A DNA stretch of 64,000 nt, taken from positions 682,001 to 746,000 of the forward strand of contig CAVOGY010000005.1 of the NCBI GenBank assembly GCA_963695675.1, read 5' to 3'. The notes under the pieces were generated by a model. That model was not told the origin of the DNA. It was given only the letters and a program-made list of their open reading frames with translations, and ran no database searches. Positions 37,050-47,560 of the stretch are shown here, in pieces. Position 1 is the first letter of the stretch; each line of letters opens with the position of its first letter. The position numbers were made by a program, and so were the translations under genes. Source of the DNA: DASUPK01 sp963695675. Lineage in GTDB: Bacteria; Actinomycetota; Thermoleophilia; Solirubrobacterales; 70-9.

Positions 37050-38072
37050 GGGATCCCCGGACGGCTCAGGCTTCCGCCTGCTGAACCGCGTCTGGAGCGG
37101 ATACTCGCTCAACAGGTTGGAGCCAAACTGCTGCGCGGTGACCGGCCGCCCGCGATGTATTCGCCGACGCTTTCGCAGGGTGCGGGGGACAGCCCTCAGG
37201 AACGAGCCGTACGCCCGCAGCACCGTCCGGATGAACCCCGCCCCCCGCGCCGCGGCGAGCTGCTGGTACTGGTAGAGAAGAATCTTGGGAAGGGACTTGA
37301 GAAGGATCGGAAGCGGCAGGTCCTTCAACTGGGTGGTCAGCGTATTGCGGGCCAGGTAGAAGCGGGTCTGCTCGGAGTCCCGCCCGGCCGTCCCTCCTCT
37401 CACGTGATAGGCCTCCGGCGCGGGCACGTAGAGCCCCCGGTATCCGGCAAGCAGCATCCGCAGGCAGAGGTCGGCGTCCTCGCAATAGAGGAAGTAGTCC
37501 TCGTCGAAGCCGCCGGCGCGATCGACCGCGGCGCGCCGGTAGACAGCCGCCGCCCCGCTGACGATCGCGGTCGGTGCGGGATCGTCGTACTGTCCCGTGT
37601 CTCTCTGATCCAGCCCACGCGGCGCGAACAGCCCGCACGTGTAGAAGTCATGACCCGCCTGCTCGATCACATCTCTCTCCGCGAACCGAAGGATCTTGCC
37701 GGTAACAAAGCCCAGCTCGGGGTCACGGTCCAGCTCGTCGACCAGCCGCTCCATCCAGTCCGCGGACAACGCGATGTCGTTGTTGAGCAGGGCGACGTAC
37801 TTGCCGTCGCCGGCCTCGATTCCGCGGTTCACAGCCGCCGGGAACCCGGTGTTCCCTCCGAGCTCGATGACGCGCACCTCCGGCCACTCCCGCGCCAGGT
37901 ACTCCGCAGAGCCGTCGGTTGAGCCGTTGTCCACGACCGTGACGTCGAAGTCCTTGAACGTCTGCCCACGCAAGGACTGCAAGATGACCTCGAGATACGT
38001 GAGGCCATTGCGCGGCGTGGCCCCGTTGTGGTTCGGGATGACGGCCGAGACCTTCGGGCTGGACGCGTTCAC
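37011..38072 (-). CDS. glycosyltransferase, GT2 family
   Basis: Intact, 353 residues, ATG 38072. The GT-A half starts KVSAVIPNHNGATPRNGLTY and has DVTVVDNGSTDGSAEYLARE, GGNTGFPAAVNRGIEAGDGK, YVALLNNDIALSADWMERLV with the D-x-D position as N-N-D, SGAAAVYRRAAVDRAGGFDE, and EDYFLYCEDADLCLRMLLAG (E-D-x-D-L-x-x-R). This is the rhamnosyltransferase-like GT2 pattern. A basic tail ends it. A glycan repeat-unit linkage is probably its product. Confidence 0.88.
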   Translation of the reverse strand: MNASSPKVSAVIPNHNGATPRNGLTYLEVILQSLRGQTFKDFDVTVVDNGSTDGSAEYLAREWPEVRVIELGGNTGFPAAVNRGIEAGDGKYVALLNNDIALSADWMERLVDELDRDPELGFVTGKILRFAERDVIEQAGHDFYTCGLFAPRGLDQRDTGQYDDPAPTAIVSGAAAVYRRAAVDRAGGFDEDYFLYCEDADLCLRMLLAGYRGLYVPAPEAYHVRGGTAGRDSEQTRFYLARNTLTTQLKDLPLPILLKSLPKILLYQYQQLAAARGAGFIRTVLRAYGSFLRAVPRTLRKRRRIHRGRPVTAQQFGSNLLSEYPLQTRFSRRKPEPSGDPSRGRAHEGPIGS

Positions 38073-38099
38073 GCGCGCAGCGTACGCATCCGCCGCGTG

Positions 38100-39333
38100 A
38101 TGGCGCCCCTGCGCGTCGGCGTAGACGCCCGCCTCGGTGCCGGACGGTTCGGCGGCGTCGAGCAGGCCCTGATCGGGATCGCCGCCGGCCTCTCGAAACT
38201 CGACGACGGCGATGAGGAATACCTCTTCCTTGCGAATCGCGGCCAGGCCGCATGGCTACAGCCCTACCTACGTGGCCCGAGTCGACTGCTCCAATCCCGT
38301 CGCCTTCGGCTGAACTGGCTGGCCCGGGCGGCCCTCAGGGGGCTCGCGGAGCGAGCGCCGGTTGTCGGACAGCGCTACGTGGTCCGCACTTCCGACGGAA
38401 CGGTCGAGCGGGCGGGCGTCGACGTCATGCACTTCCCAATCCAGGACGCATTCGTGGTCGACCGCCCGAGCATCTACCAGCCTCATGACCTCTTGCATCT
38501 GCACTTCCCGGAGTTCTTCAGCCGCTGGGAGCGGGAGCGCCGAGAGCGCGTCTACCGCACGCACTGCGAGCGGGCCGAGATGGTCGTCGCGATGACCTCA
38601 TGGGGCAAGAGGGACCTGATGGAGCACTACGGCCTGCCCGGCGAGAAGGTCCACGTGGTGCCCTGGGGCTCCGTCCTCTGGGAGTACCCGGAGCCATCGC
38701 CGCCGGATTTGAATCGATTGCGGGCGCGCCTCTCCCTCCCCGACCGGTTCCTGCTCTATCCGGCGCAGACGTGGCCGCATAAGAATCATGAGGGCTTGCT
38801 CGAGGCGCTCGCGCTGATCAAGGGGCGCGAGCAGCTGGCCATCCCATTGGTCTGCCCGGGCAGGAAGACCCGCCATTTCGGCCGGATCTCCGAGCGCGTG
38901 CGCGAACTCGGCCTCGAGGCGACCACCCGGTTTCCTGGATTCATCAGCCCGGCCGAGCTTCGCGGGCTATACGTGCTGGCGACGGCGCTCGTCTTCCCGA
39001 GCCGCTTCGAGGGATGGGGACTGCCGGTATGCGAGGCGTTCTCGGCGAGCCTGCCGGTGGCCTCCTCGTCGGCGACGAGCTTGCCGGACTTGGTCGGCGA
39101 AGCCGGGCTGCTCTTCGACCCGGACGATCCGGAGCAGATCGCAGAATGCGTGCTGCGTCTTTGGCGGGATCCCGTGCTCCGCCAGACGCTGTCCGAGCGC
39201 GGGCGGGGAGCGCGGCGCGCTGTTCAGCTTCGATCGGACGGCGCGGCTGTTCCGGGCGCACTACCGCCGGCTAGGGCATCGTCCCGCCAGTGAGGAAGAC
39301 CGTATCCTTCTGGCCAGCCCGCCCCTGGCCTGA
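38100..39333 (+). CDS. glycosyltransferase, GT4 family (C-terminal frameshift)
   Basis: ATG 38100 (MAPLRVGVDARLGAGRFGGV). It has GVDVMHFPIQDAFVVDRPSI, PHDLLHLHFPEFFSRWERER, AEMVVAMTSWGKRDLMEHYG, and the donor half with RFLLYPAQTWPHKNHEGLLE and ALVFPSRFEGWGLPVCEAFS. The frame as read stops at 39293 in an Arg-rich tail. A one-base change near 39210 restores ALFSFDRTARLFRAHYRRLG and ends at TGA 39331-39333. This is the ordinary C-terminus of the family, so I extend to 39333. Confidence 0.82.
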
Positions 39334-39354
39334 GCGTCCCACCACCGCGGATCC

Positions 39355-39693
39355 GTGACCGAGGCAACCACACCCGTGAGGCGCGCCGTTCTGGCGGCCA
39401 GGCGCCTGCTCTCGATACTCGTCTCGCGCATGCGCCGAGCCTTCGGCGGCCTCACCGCGCTCGTCCTCCACGATCAGCTCGGCGACCTCAGCCGTCAGAC
39501 GCAGCGACTGGGCGCGGCATCCGTCGAGTCGGTCACCTATCTCGGCGGCGAGCTCAAGGCACTGGACGAGCGCCTCTCGCGAATCGAGGACGAGCTGGCG
39601 GCTATCCGCGGAATGCTCGATCGCGGCGGCGATGCCTCGGGCGGACCGACCGAAGCTCCCGACGAGATCACGTCCGGACCGACCTCGGGCTGA
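39355..39693 (+). CDS. hypothetical protein with coiled-coil segment
   Basis: Intact, 112 residues, GTG 39355, between two glycosyltransferase genes (22 bp after one stop, 1 bp before the next ATG). The N-terminal part is basic (ARRLLSILVSRMRRAFGGLT). The middle (about 60-92) is a heptad-like SVTYLGGELKALDERLSRIE followed by DELAAIRGMLDRGG. The C-terminus is Gly/Pro/Thr-rich and disordered. No family is recognised. Small coiled-coil proteins before a GT can serve as scaffolds, but this is a guess. Confidence 0.55.
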   Translation: MTEATTPVRRAVLAARRLLSILVSRMRRAFGGLTALVLHDQLGDLSRQTQRLGAASVESVTYLGGELKALDERLSRIEDELAAIRGMLDRGGDASGGPTEAPDEITSGPTSG

Positions 39694-39694
39694 G

Positions 39695-41915
39695 ATGACC
39701 CTCGCGCCAGGCTCTGTCTGGCTGGACGCTCGCGGGACTCAGAGCGCAGCCCACGGCGAACGCGGCGTCGCTCGCTACGTCGCCGAGCACACGAAGGCGC
39801 TCGTCGATGGCGCGCCGGAGGCGATCGAGGCCGTTGGGCTCGATCGAGGCGGTGCCGATTCCGCCCTCGATGAACTCGCTGGTCGGGTCGGGCCTGATCG
39901 GCTGGCACCGGAGCCGCGCCACAGGCCATTCCGCTCCCGGCATCTTCCACGTCATGTCGCCCTTCGAGGTGGCGATGGACCTCGACGAGATCTGGCCGGC
40001 CTGGATCCGGCAGAGCGACGCTCGGCTGGTCGTCACTCTCTATGACCTGATCCCGCTGGTGATGCGCACGGACTACCTGACCGAGTCCTCCTGGGGGCAC
40101 ATGGGCACAGCCTGGATGGCCCGGCTCGGACTGATCCGATCCGCCCATCAGGTGCTGACGATCTCCCAGCGAACCGCCGACGACGCGATGGAGCATCTCG
40201 GCGTTTCGCAGGAGCGGATCACGGTGATCGACTCGGGTGTCTCGGGCCACCACTCGTCGCTGGTCGGAACGCGCGATGAAGCTGAGGCCTTGCTCCGGCG
40301 CGAGCGGCCGAAGATCCGGCGAGACTTTCTCCTCTACGTCGGCGGCGACGATGCTCGCAAGAACATGGAGGGGACGATCAGGGGCTACGCGCGGCTGCCG
40401 GCGGCCCTGCGAAGGAAGCACCAGCTGGTGATCGCGTGCCGGATCGGGCCGCTGCGGCGCTTCGAGCTCCGCATGTTCGCGCAATCTCTGGGGATCGGAA
40501 GCGACGAGATCGTCCTCACCGGCTTCGTCACGGAGGAGGAGCTCGCCGCGCTCTATCGCGGCTGCGGGCTTTTCATCTTCCCGTCCCTGTACGAGGGTGC
40601 GGGCCTCCCGATCCTGGAGGCGATGTCGTGCGACGCCCCCGTCGCCGCGAGCGCGAGCTCCTCGATCCCGGAGCTGCTTGGCGATCTGCAGGCGACCTTC
40701 GACCCCGCGGACCCGGTGGACATCGCCCGCTGCCTACGCGAGGTGCTCGAGGACCCTGCTGCGCTGGAATCCCTGCGGAAACGCTCGCGCAGACGGGTGG
40801 CACTCTACACCTGGGAGCGGGTGGCGAGACGCACGGTCGAGGGGTATGAGCGAGCGGTGGACCTCCCGCTCGGGCAGGTCGATCGAAACGGGCACCGGCC
40901 GCGACGGTCCCGGAAGCGGCTTGCGCTGGTGACTCCCTGGGCTTCGGTCTCGGGCTCCGCGGCGTACAGCCGACTCCTTGTTGACGGGCTCGCAAAGCGC
41001 GCCGACGTCGACGTTGTCGTGCCGACCGAGGAAGGACCCCAGGCCTCCGCGGACTCTCGGGTACGGATCCTGACCGAGGACGAGTTCGAATGGCGGCGTG
41101 GGATCCACGGTTACGACAGCTGCCTCTACGTGCTGGACGACTCGCCAGGCCATCTCCCCGCGCTCGAGTCGATGCTGAAGGTGCCGGGCGTCGCCTTGGC
41201 CCACGGCGTCCGGCTTCTTCCGCTGTACGCGGAGATGTGGAGGCGTCGCTTTCTCTACGACCCTTACTGGCTGGAGAACAAGCTGATCGAGCTCTACGGC
41301 GAGCGCCTCCCCCGCGACTACCTACTCCACCTCCCGTACGACCGCTCCGAGGCAAACCGGACAGTGAGCATGACGCGCGAGGTCCAAACGCACGCCGAGC
41401 GGGTGCTGGTGCACTCCCGTCGCCAGGCCGAGATCATGCAGCTCGAGCGGCCCGAGGACGCCGCCCCCATGGACATCGTCCCGAGGGCGATTCCCAGGGT
41501 CCCAACATCCGGACTCGGGCACTTGACCGAGAAACCGATGGTGCTGCCCATCGGCTCCCCCAGTCCGAAGCTGCGGGAGGCACTCGGGCATCTGGGGGGC
41601 GACCTAGCCGGCTCGGTCGCGGTGCAGATGGATGACTCCGACATAGGCGCAAAGGGATGGAACGCGGTCTGCGACTGCATCGCAGCGCGGGTCCCGATCA
41701 TCGTCGGCGGGGCCGGCTGGGAGGACGAGCTTCCCCCGCCCGTGGTGCTGCCCGTACCGGACGACTGCACATCCACCGAACTGGCCGAGCGGATCGTGAC
41801 TGCCTCCAGCGATGCCGCGCTCCGGGAGCGGGTCAGAGATGCCCAGGACGCGTATGCGGTCGATCACTCCTTCGCGCGCGTCGCGGAGCGCTACGCGGCG
41901 CTACTCGGTCTGTGA
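39695..41915 (+). CDS. large two-domain glycosyltransferase, GT4 plus second GT-B-like half (frameshifted)
   Basis: ATG 39695. It is about 740 residues once a one-base change near 39845 is allowed. The first half has GSVWLDARGTQSAAHGERGV, LVVTLYDLIPLVMRTDYLTE, LTISQRTADDAMEHLGVSQE, LLYVGGDDARKNMEGTIRGY, and GLFIFPSLYEGAGLPILEAM (typical GT4 donor site). From about residue 410 a second domain begins KRLALVTPWASVSGSAAYSR, with LPALESMLKVPGVALAHGVR, YDRSEANRTVSMTREVQTHA and, near the end, VPIIVGGAGWEDELPPPVVL. It could be two transferases in one chain or a transferase plus sensor. The stop overlaps the GTG of the next gene. Confidence 0.75.
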
Positions 41916-42886
41916 CTAAGGCCCTGATCACGGGGATCGGCGGGCAGGACGGCAGCTACCTCGCCGAGTTGCTGCTCCAGAAGGGCTACGAGGTAGACGG
42001 CCTCGTCCACGGGTCCACCGACCGCCGCTTCGAGCACCTCGAGCCGATCATGGATCGCATCACGCTCTATCCGGGCGACCTCCTCGACGAGCACTCGCTG
42101 GTCAGCGTGCTGCGCAGGAGCGGCCCGGACGAGATCTACAACCTGGCCGCGTTGTCCTCGGTCGCAGAGTCGTGGCGGCTCGCGGTCGCCACGGCCGAGT
42201 ACACGGCGGTCGGGGTGACCCGCCTGCTGGAGGGGGTCCGCGAGGTCTGCCCACAGGCGCGCTTCTACCAGGCGTCTTCATCGGAAATGTTCGGCCGGGC
42301 GCGCGAGTCACCCCAGAGTGAGACAACGCCGTTCTATCCCCGCAGCCCCTACGGCGTGGCCAAGGTCTACGGGCACTTCATCACCGTCAACTACAGGGAG
42401 AGCTTCGGGCTCCACGCCAGCTCCGGGATCCTCTTCAACCACGAGTCGCCACGGCGGGGCGCGGCCTTCGTCACCAGGCGGATCAGCCGAGGCGTGGCCT
42501 CGATCAAGCTCGGGCTGAGCGACGAGCTGGTGCTGGGCAACCTGGACGTCCGCCGGGACTGGGGCTACGCGAAGGAGTACGTCGAGGCGATGTGGAAGAT
42601 GCTCCAGCGCGACGAGCCGGACGACTTCGTGATCGGCACCGGCGTCTCCCATTCGGTCGGCGACTTCCTGGAGGCGGCGTTCGCCTGCGTTGACCTGAAG
42701 CGCGAGGACCACGTCCGGATCGACCCAAACCTCGCGAGGCCGGCGGACATCGAGGAGGTCGTCGCGGATCCGGCCAAGGCAAAGCGTGACCTCGGCTGGG
42801 AAGCGCGAACAAGCTTCGATCAACTCGTCGAGATGATGGTCAGGGCGGACCTGGCTGCGCTCTCATCCGGCAAGACACTCCGTTAG
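41912..42886 (+). CDS. GDP-mannose 4,6-dehydratase family protein (Gmd-like paralogue)
   Basis: Intact, 324 residues, GTG 41912. Nucleotide motif ALITGIGGQDGSYLAELLLQ, then GLVHGSTDRRFEHLEPIMDR in place of the usual R-R-S-S-S-F-N-T. YQASSSEMFGRARESPQSET with the catalytic Ser/Glu and FYPRSPYGVAKVYGHFITVN with Tyr-x-x-x-Lys follow. FNHESPRRGAAFVTRRISRG is diagnostic of the Gmd family. It dehydrates GDP-mannose or a related GDP-sugar. The changed early loop and shorter length (a typical Gmd is about 345-370 residues) suggest another donor or product. Confidence 0.8.
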   Translation: MTKALITGIGGQDGSYLAELLLQKGYEVDGLVHGSTDRRFEHLEPIMDRITLYPGDLLDEHSLVSVLRRSGPDEIYNLAALSSVAESWRLAVATAEYTAVGVTRLLEGVREVCPQARFYQASSSEMFGRARESPQSETTPFYPRSPYGVAKVYGHFITVNYRESFGLHASSGILFNHESPRRGAAFVTRRISRGVASIKLGLSDELVLGNLDVRRDWGYAKEYVEAMWKMLQRDEPDDFVIGTGVSHSVGDFLEAAFACVDLKREDHVRIDPNLARPADIEEVVADPAKAKRDLGWEARTSFDQLVEMMVRADLAALSSGKTLR

Positions 42887-43016
42887 GCCGTGGGAAGACA
42901 GCGAGCGGGCTCGCCATTGATGGCGCTGGTTGGCCGCCCCCCGATTCGCTAATTTTGCTTCACCTGGGCCCTTTATCCAACGCAGACAACCACCATTACG
43001 GCCCAGCGCCACAACG

Positions 43017-44192
43017 ATGACCGGGACGATGGCTCCCCATACGGCCGAGCGTCCGAGCGAGCCTTCGCTGCTCGATGTCTCGGTGGTGATTCCCTGCCTG
43101 AACGAGGCCGGCTCGATCGCGAACTGCGTGCTTGCGGCCCGCAACGCTCTGGCCGACGGCCACTACGACGGTGAGGTCGTGGTGGTGGACAACGGCTCCA
43201 CGGACGGCAGCGGCGCCCTCGCCACCGCGGCCGGAGCCCGGGTGATAGACGAGCCCCGGCGCGGCTACGGAAACGCCTACCTGACGGGACTGTCGGTGGC
43301 CCGGGGCGAGTTCATCGTGATGCTCGACGCCGACCTCACCTACGACGCGGGCGAGCTGCCAAGGTTCGTCGCCGAGCTCGAGGACGGCGGCGACTTGGTG
43401 CTCGGCGATCGGATGAAGGGGATCCAACCCGGCGCGATGCCGTGGCTGCATCAGCACGTCGGCAACCCGATGCTCACCGGCCTCCTCAACCGGCTCTTCG
43501 GCACCGAGGTCCGGGACGCCCATTGCGGAATGCGCGCCCTCCGCCGCGACGTCCTTCCACGCCTCGACCTCCGGACCTCCGGCATGGAGCTCGCCTCCGA
43601 GATGGTGATCCGGGCTGCCAAGGCCGGTCTGGACATCCGCCAGTTCCCGATCGAGTATCACCGGCGCGAGGGCGAGTCGAAGCTGTCGACCTGGGGTGAC
43701 GGGTGGCGGCACCTGCGGTATCTCCTGATCCACAGCCCCACCCACCTCTTCCTGATCCCCGGCGCGGCGATGGCGACCCTCGGCACGCTGATCATGGCCG
43801 CCGTCCTCACTCACATCTCGTTCCTGGGCCATCAGTGGGACATCCACGCGCTGATCGGCGGAGCGCTGCTGCTCATCCTCGGGACCCAGGTGATCGCCCT
43901 CGGGCTCTGCGCGCTGGCTTACGGTGTCTACTTCATGGGTGAGCGGGACGAATGGTTCAACCGGATGCGCGCGCGCTTCAAGCTGGAGCACGGCCTGCTG
44001 CTGGGCGGAGCGGTGATCGCGCTCGGCGTCATCCTCGGCGGGGTGATGGTGGGAATCTGGATCGACCGAGGGCTCGGCAGTCTGGCCGAGGAGAGGCTGG
44101 CGGTGATGTCCGCCACCCTGATCACGGTCGGCACCGAGGTATTTTTCACGTCGTTCCTGCTCAGCATCCTCGGCCTGCGCCGTCCCGAGTAG
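43017..44192 (+). CDS. polyprenyl-phosphate glycosyltransferase-like GT2 with C-terminal membrane helices
   Basis: Intact, about 391 residues (ATG 43017, or ATG 43029). GT-A half: LDVSVVIPCLNEAGSIANCV, VVVVDNGSTDGSGALATAAG, NAYLTGLSVARGEFIVMLDA-DLTYD with D-A-D, GDLVLGDRMKGIQPGAMPWL, and NRLFGTEVRDAHCGMRALRR. This last is the DPM1/GtrB-type sequence for a Dol-P or Und-P acceptor. From about 260 on, four hydrophobic segments follow. Such enzymes load a sugar onto undecaprenyl phosphate for use at the outer membrane face. Confidence 0.85.
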   Translation: MTGTMAPHTAERPSEPSLLDVSVVIPCLNEAGSIANCVLAARNALADGHYDGEVVVVDNGSTDGSGALATAAGARVIDEPRRGYGNAYLTGLSVARGEFIVMLDADLTYDAGELPRFVAELEDGGDLVLGDRMKGIQPGAMPWLHQHVGNPMLTGLLNRLFGTEVRDAHCGMRALRRDVLPRLDLRTSGMELASEMVIRAAKAGLDIRQFPIEYHRREGESKLSTWGDGWRHLRYLLIHSPTHLFLIPGAAMATLGTLIMAAVLTHISFLGHQWDIHALIGGALLLILGTQVIALGLCALAYGVYFMGERDEWFNRMRARFKLEHGLLLGGAVIALGVILGGVMVGIWIDRGLGSLAEERLAVMSATLITVGTEVFFTSFLLSILGLRRPE

Positions 44193-44195
44193 CGG

Positions 44196-44844
44196 ATGAG
44201 GGCCCGCCTTGCGGCTGCGGCTGCGGGAACCATCCTGATCGCCGCCGCGATCTTCGCCTTCTCGCTGAGCTCCCATCCGGTCATCGCCGGGACGAACGCC
44301 GTGGAGCCGATCAATCCCAGCGTATTCGTTGAAGGTGGACAGCCTCAATGCCAGCGGATCCCTCGTGTCCCGTCGGGCGCTGATCGCCTGAAGCTGCTCG
44401 TCACGTTCGTGACCGGCGGAGCCCGCAGCCTGCACGTCGAGATCACCGATCCGCGGGGCATCGTGAGCACCGGCGACCTGAACCCGGCGAGGGCCGGCGA
44501 GAAGCTGATCAAGCTGACGCCGCCGATGAGGGCGACCCACCGGGCGACCCTCTGCCTCTCCAATCCCGGGACCGGGGCGGCTCATGATAGGAGGCGATCT
44601 GAAGCGCTCCGCGGGAGAGCCCAAGGGCAAGGAGGCCAAGAAGCACGGCGTCGCGAGCGCGATCTTCCTGCGGCCCGGCTCGTCGAGCTGGGTCGCAGAG
44701 ACCGGCACGATCGCCGATCGCTACGCCAACGCCCAGACCGGTCCGCTGGGGGCCTGGACGGTGTGGATCGCCGCCCTGCTCGCAATCGGCGCCGCGATGA
44801 TTGGAGTCTGGTCCGTGGTGACCTTGCCGGGGAGGCGGACCTGA
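44196..44844 (+). CDS. membrane-anchored protein of unknown function (frameshifted)
   Basis: ATG 44196. The N-terminal helix ARLAAAAAGTILIAAAIFAF is followed by an extracytoplasmic stretch with TNAVEPINPSVFVEGGQPQC and RLKLLVTFVTGGARSLHVEI. A one-base change near 44580 continues it into MIGGDLKRSAGEPKGKEAKK, SAIFLRPGSSSWVAETGTIA and a final helix AWTVWIAALLAIGAAMIGVW. Stop TGA 44842-44844 overlaps the ATG of the next gene. No domain is recognised. Coupling to the DUF2142-type gene suggests it works with it. Confidence 0.6.
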
Positions 44845-46468
44845 TGGGGCGGGGACGGACGCCGCCTGAGAGCCGAGCCGGCGGCCGCACGCCGACGCAG
44901 ATCCGCGAACGCCCCGCGCCAGGGGAGACCAATGAGCTTCCCCGCCAAACGGAGGAGATGCGATCGCGCCGGCGGCGCCCGGCCCGGAGGCGAAGGAGCC
45001 GGCTGCCGACCGCGGCGTGGGTGTGCGCCGCGGTCGCGCTGCTCAACGGGATCGCCTGGGGCCTGATCATCCCCCTCTTCCAGGCGCCCGACGAGTCGGG
45101 ACACGTTGCCTACGTCCAGCACGTCGCCGAGACGGGGAAGCCACCGACCGGGAAGGCCGGGATTCAGCACTTCTCCCAGGAGCAGCGCCGCCTGCTGGAC
45201 GCGATCCGCTGGAAGGCGGTCATGCGCCGAAAGGACGTCCGTGTTCCGGGGACCGCCTCCTTCCACAAGCGGGTCGAGCGCGACGTCAGCACCGCGGCGA
45301 ACCGCGTGAGCAGGGGCGGCTACACCGTCGACACCAACAACCCTCCGCTCTACTACTACGCGGCGGCGGGCGTCTACCACCTCTCGCCGTGGACCTCGCT
45401 CCCGGACAGGGTGCACGCGCTGCGCCTGCTCTCGGCTGTGCTGGCGGCAGTGACGGTCCTCTTCACCTTCCTCTTCCTGCGGGAGCTCCTGCCGAGCACG
45501 CCATGGGCGTGGACGGTGGGGGCCCTGGCCGTGGCCTTTCAGCCGATGTTCGGCTTCACCGCCAGCGGCGTGACCCCCGACACGGTGCTGTGCGCGACTT
45601 CGGCTGGGACCTTCTACGCGCTCGCCCTCGCCTTCCGGCGAGGGCTGACCCCCCGGCGCGGAGTCGCGATCGGTTCCTTCGCCTCGATCGGCATCCTCGC
45701 GAAGTACAACATGATCGGCCTTGCGCCGGGCATCGCGGTCGGGTTGCTGGCGCTCGTGATCGGCGCTGGCCGCGAGCGACGCCGCGAGGCGCTCGGCGGT
45801 GCGCTCGCGGCGGTCGCGGTGGTCGTCGTGCCGCTCGCGATCTACGCGCTGCTCAACTCAACGGTCTGGGACCGGGGCCTCTACTTCGGCGCCGGCGGCG
45901 TCCAGGGGCCGACCGGGATCCCGCTCCCGGAACCGGGGAGACGACGTCGGCGAACCTCGGCGACGCGTTCAACTACATGTGGCAGTTCTACCTGCCGCGG
46001 CTTCCCTCCATGCACCCGTTCTTCCCGCAGTACGAGCTTCGCCAAATCTGGTTCAACGGGTTCATCGGCCAGTTCGGATGGCTCGACTACGGCTTCGCCC
46101 AGTGGGTCTACAACCTGGCGCTGGCGATCGCCGTCGGGATCCTGGCGCTGGCGGCGAGGGAGCTGATCAGGGTCCGGGCCGCGATTCGGTCGCGGATCGG
46201 AGAGCTGATCACCTACCTGACGCTGGTTGGCGGGCTGCTGATCCTGATCGGGGGGACGAGCTACATCGCGCGGCTCGGGGGCGCGGTGGGCTACGAGCAG
46301 CCGCGCTACCTCTTCCCGCTGCTCGCCCTCTACGGTGCGCTGATCGCGATCGCCGCCCGCGGGGCGGGCAAGCGCTATGGGCCCGCGGTGGGGGTCCTAC
46401 TCGTCTGCCTCGCGGTCGCCCACACCGCGGCCGCGATGCTGCTCACGCTGTCCCGCTATTACGGCTGA
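44844..46468 (+). CDS. polytopic membrane protein, DUF2142-like (possible lipid-linked glycosyltransferase, frameshifted)
   Basis: ATG 44844. It has a basic cytoplasmic head and then LPTAAWVCAAVALLNGIAWG with IIPLFQAPDESGHVAYVQHV; P-D-E-x-x-H is the acidic loop-1 motif of DUF2142 and GT-C-like proteins. NNPPLYYYAAAGVYHLSPWT is likewise typical. About ten helices follow. A frame break at about 45935-45940 lies in a run of four Gs: adding one base gives PGETTSANLGDAFNYMWQFY. The rest runs to TGA 46466-46468. The GT-C fold predicts transfer from a polyprenyl-phosphate sugar outside the membrane, matching the Und-P loading enzyme two genes upstream. Confidence 0.75.
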
Positions 46469-46470
46469 AG

Positions 46471-47560
46471 GTGCCGGGCGGGAGCGGCGAGATCTGGCTG
46501 CTCGACCATGGCGAGATCGCGGGCGGCGGCCAGGGCCTCGGCTTCCGGCTGGCCCGCGCGCTCGGCGCCCGCGGCTTCGACGTGAGGGTCGGCTGCCGCC
46601 GCGACAGTCCCCTCGCCGGCTGGTGCGCCAGGGCCGGGATCGAGGTGGAGGAGATGCGATTCGGAGATCTGGTCCCGTGGAGGGCGTTCTCGATCGTCCC
46701 GGCCGTGGCCCGCACCCGCCGCTTTCTGAGGAGGGTCGGCCCGGACGCGCTCGTGGTCGGGAACCATCCACGCGTTCACGCCCACCTCTACGCCGCCACG
46801 CGTGGGATGGCCGGGGCGCCCGCGATCGTCAACCTCGCGCACGAGCAGGACAGCGCAAGACGGCGATCCGCGCGCTTCGCATACCGCCGCTTCGGAGCCC
46901 TGCTGGCCGTCGGGGCGAATGCGGCCGGCGAGTATCGAGCGCGGCTGCCGGGGGTGCCCGTCACGAAGATGAACAACTTCCTGCCGGTCGACTACTTCGA
47001 CCGAGGCGCAAGGGCGGCGGGTCCTCTCCCCGTCGTATGCCGAGCCGGCGCTCGGCGTGCTCGCAAGGCTGATCCCCGAGAAGGGGATCGCCGAGCTCGT
47101 CGACCGGCTGGCGACCGATGAGACGCGGGGTGGCTGGAGCAGGCTCATGGTCGGCGGCGCCTTCCAGGACGCCTCGTACACCAGGGCGGTCGAGCGGCGG
47201 GTCGGGGAACTGGGTCTGGGCGACCGGATCCGGCTGCTCGGAGAGGTCGAGGACGTGCCCGGCTTTCTCGGATCGATCGACGCGCTGGTGGTGCCCTCGA
47301 CCGGGAACGAGGCCCAGCCGACGGTGATCCTCGAGGGCCTGGCGCACGGCGTTCCGGTGATCGTGCGCGAGCCCCTCTTCTCCCCCGACTACGACGACCT
47401 GCCGGTGGTCCCCTACGCGGACGCGAGCGACCTCGCTCGGATCCTGCGGGACCTGCCCACGCGACCGGCACCAGTCGAGGAGCTGATCCGCCGCTTCGGG
47501 CCTGACCAGGCGGTCGCCGCCCTCGAGTCGGCTGCTCAGGTGGCCAGGGCCCGCTCGTAA
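46471..47560 (+). CDS. glycosyltransferase, GT4 family (frameshifted)
   Basis: GTG 46471, 2 bp after the previous stop: VPGGSGEIWLLDHGEIAGGG with QGLGFRLARALGARGFDVRV. It has AIVNLAHEQDSARRRSARFA and ALLAVGANAAGEYRARLPGV. A frame break near 47035 joins it to VLARLIPEKGIAELVDRLAT, GDRIRLLGEVEDVPGFLGSI and DALVVPSTGNEAQPTVILEG with LAHGVPVIV. It ends at TAA 47558-47560 and overlaps the 3' end of the convergent transferase by 25 bp. Confidence 0.78.

Noticed and set aside
41912..42886. Naming this gene rmd or a GDP-rhamnose reductase
   Set aside because: It keeps the Gmd-type N-H-E-S-P-R-R-G and S-S-E-M-F-G motifs, so a dehydratase paralogue is the safer call.
42996..44708. Long minus-strand open frame (about 570 codons) opposite the polyprenyl-phosphate transferase
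   Set aside because: The plus strand carries GT2 motifs and membrane helices; the minus frame is Arg/Glu/His-rich shadow.
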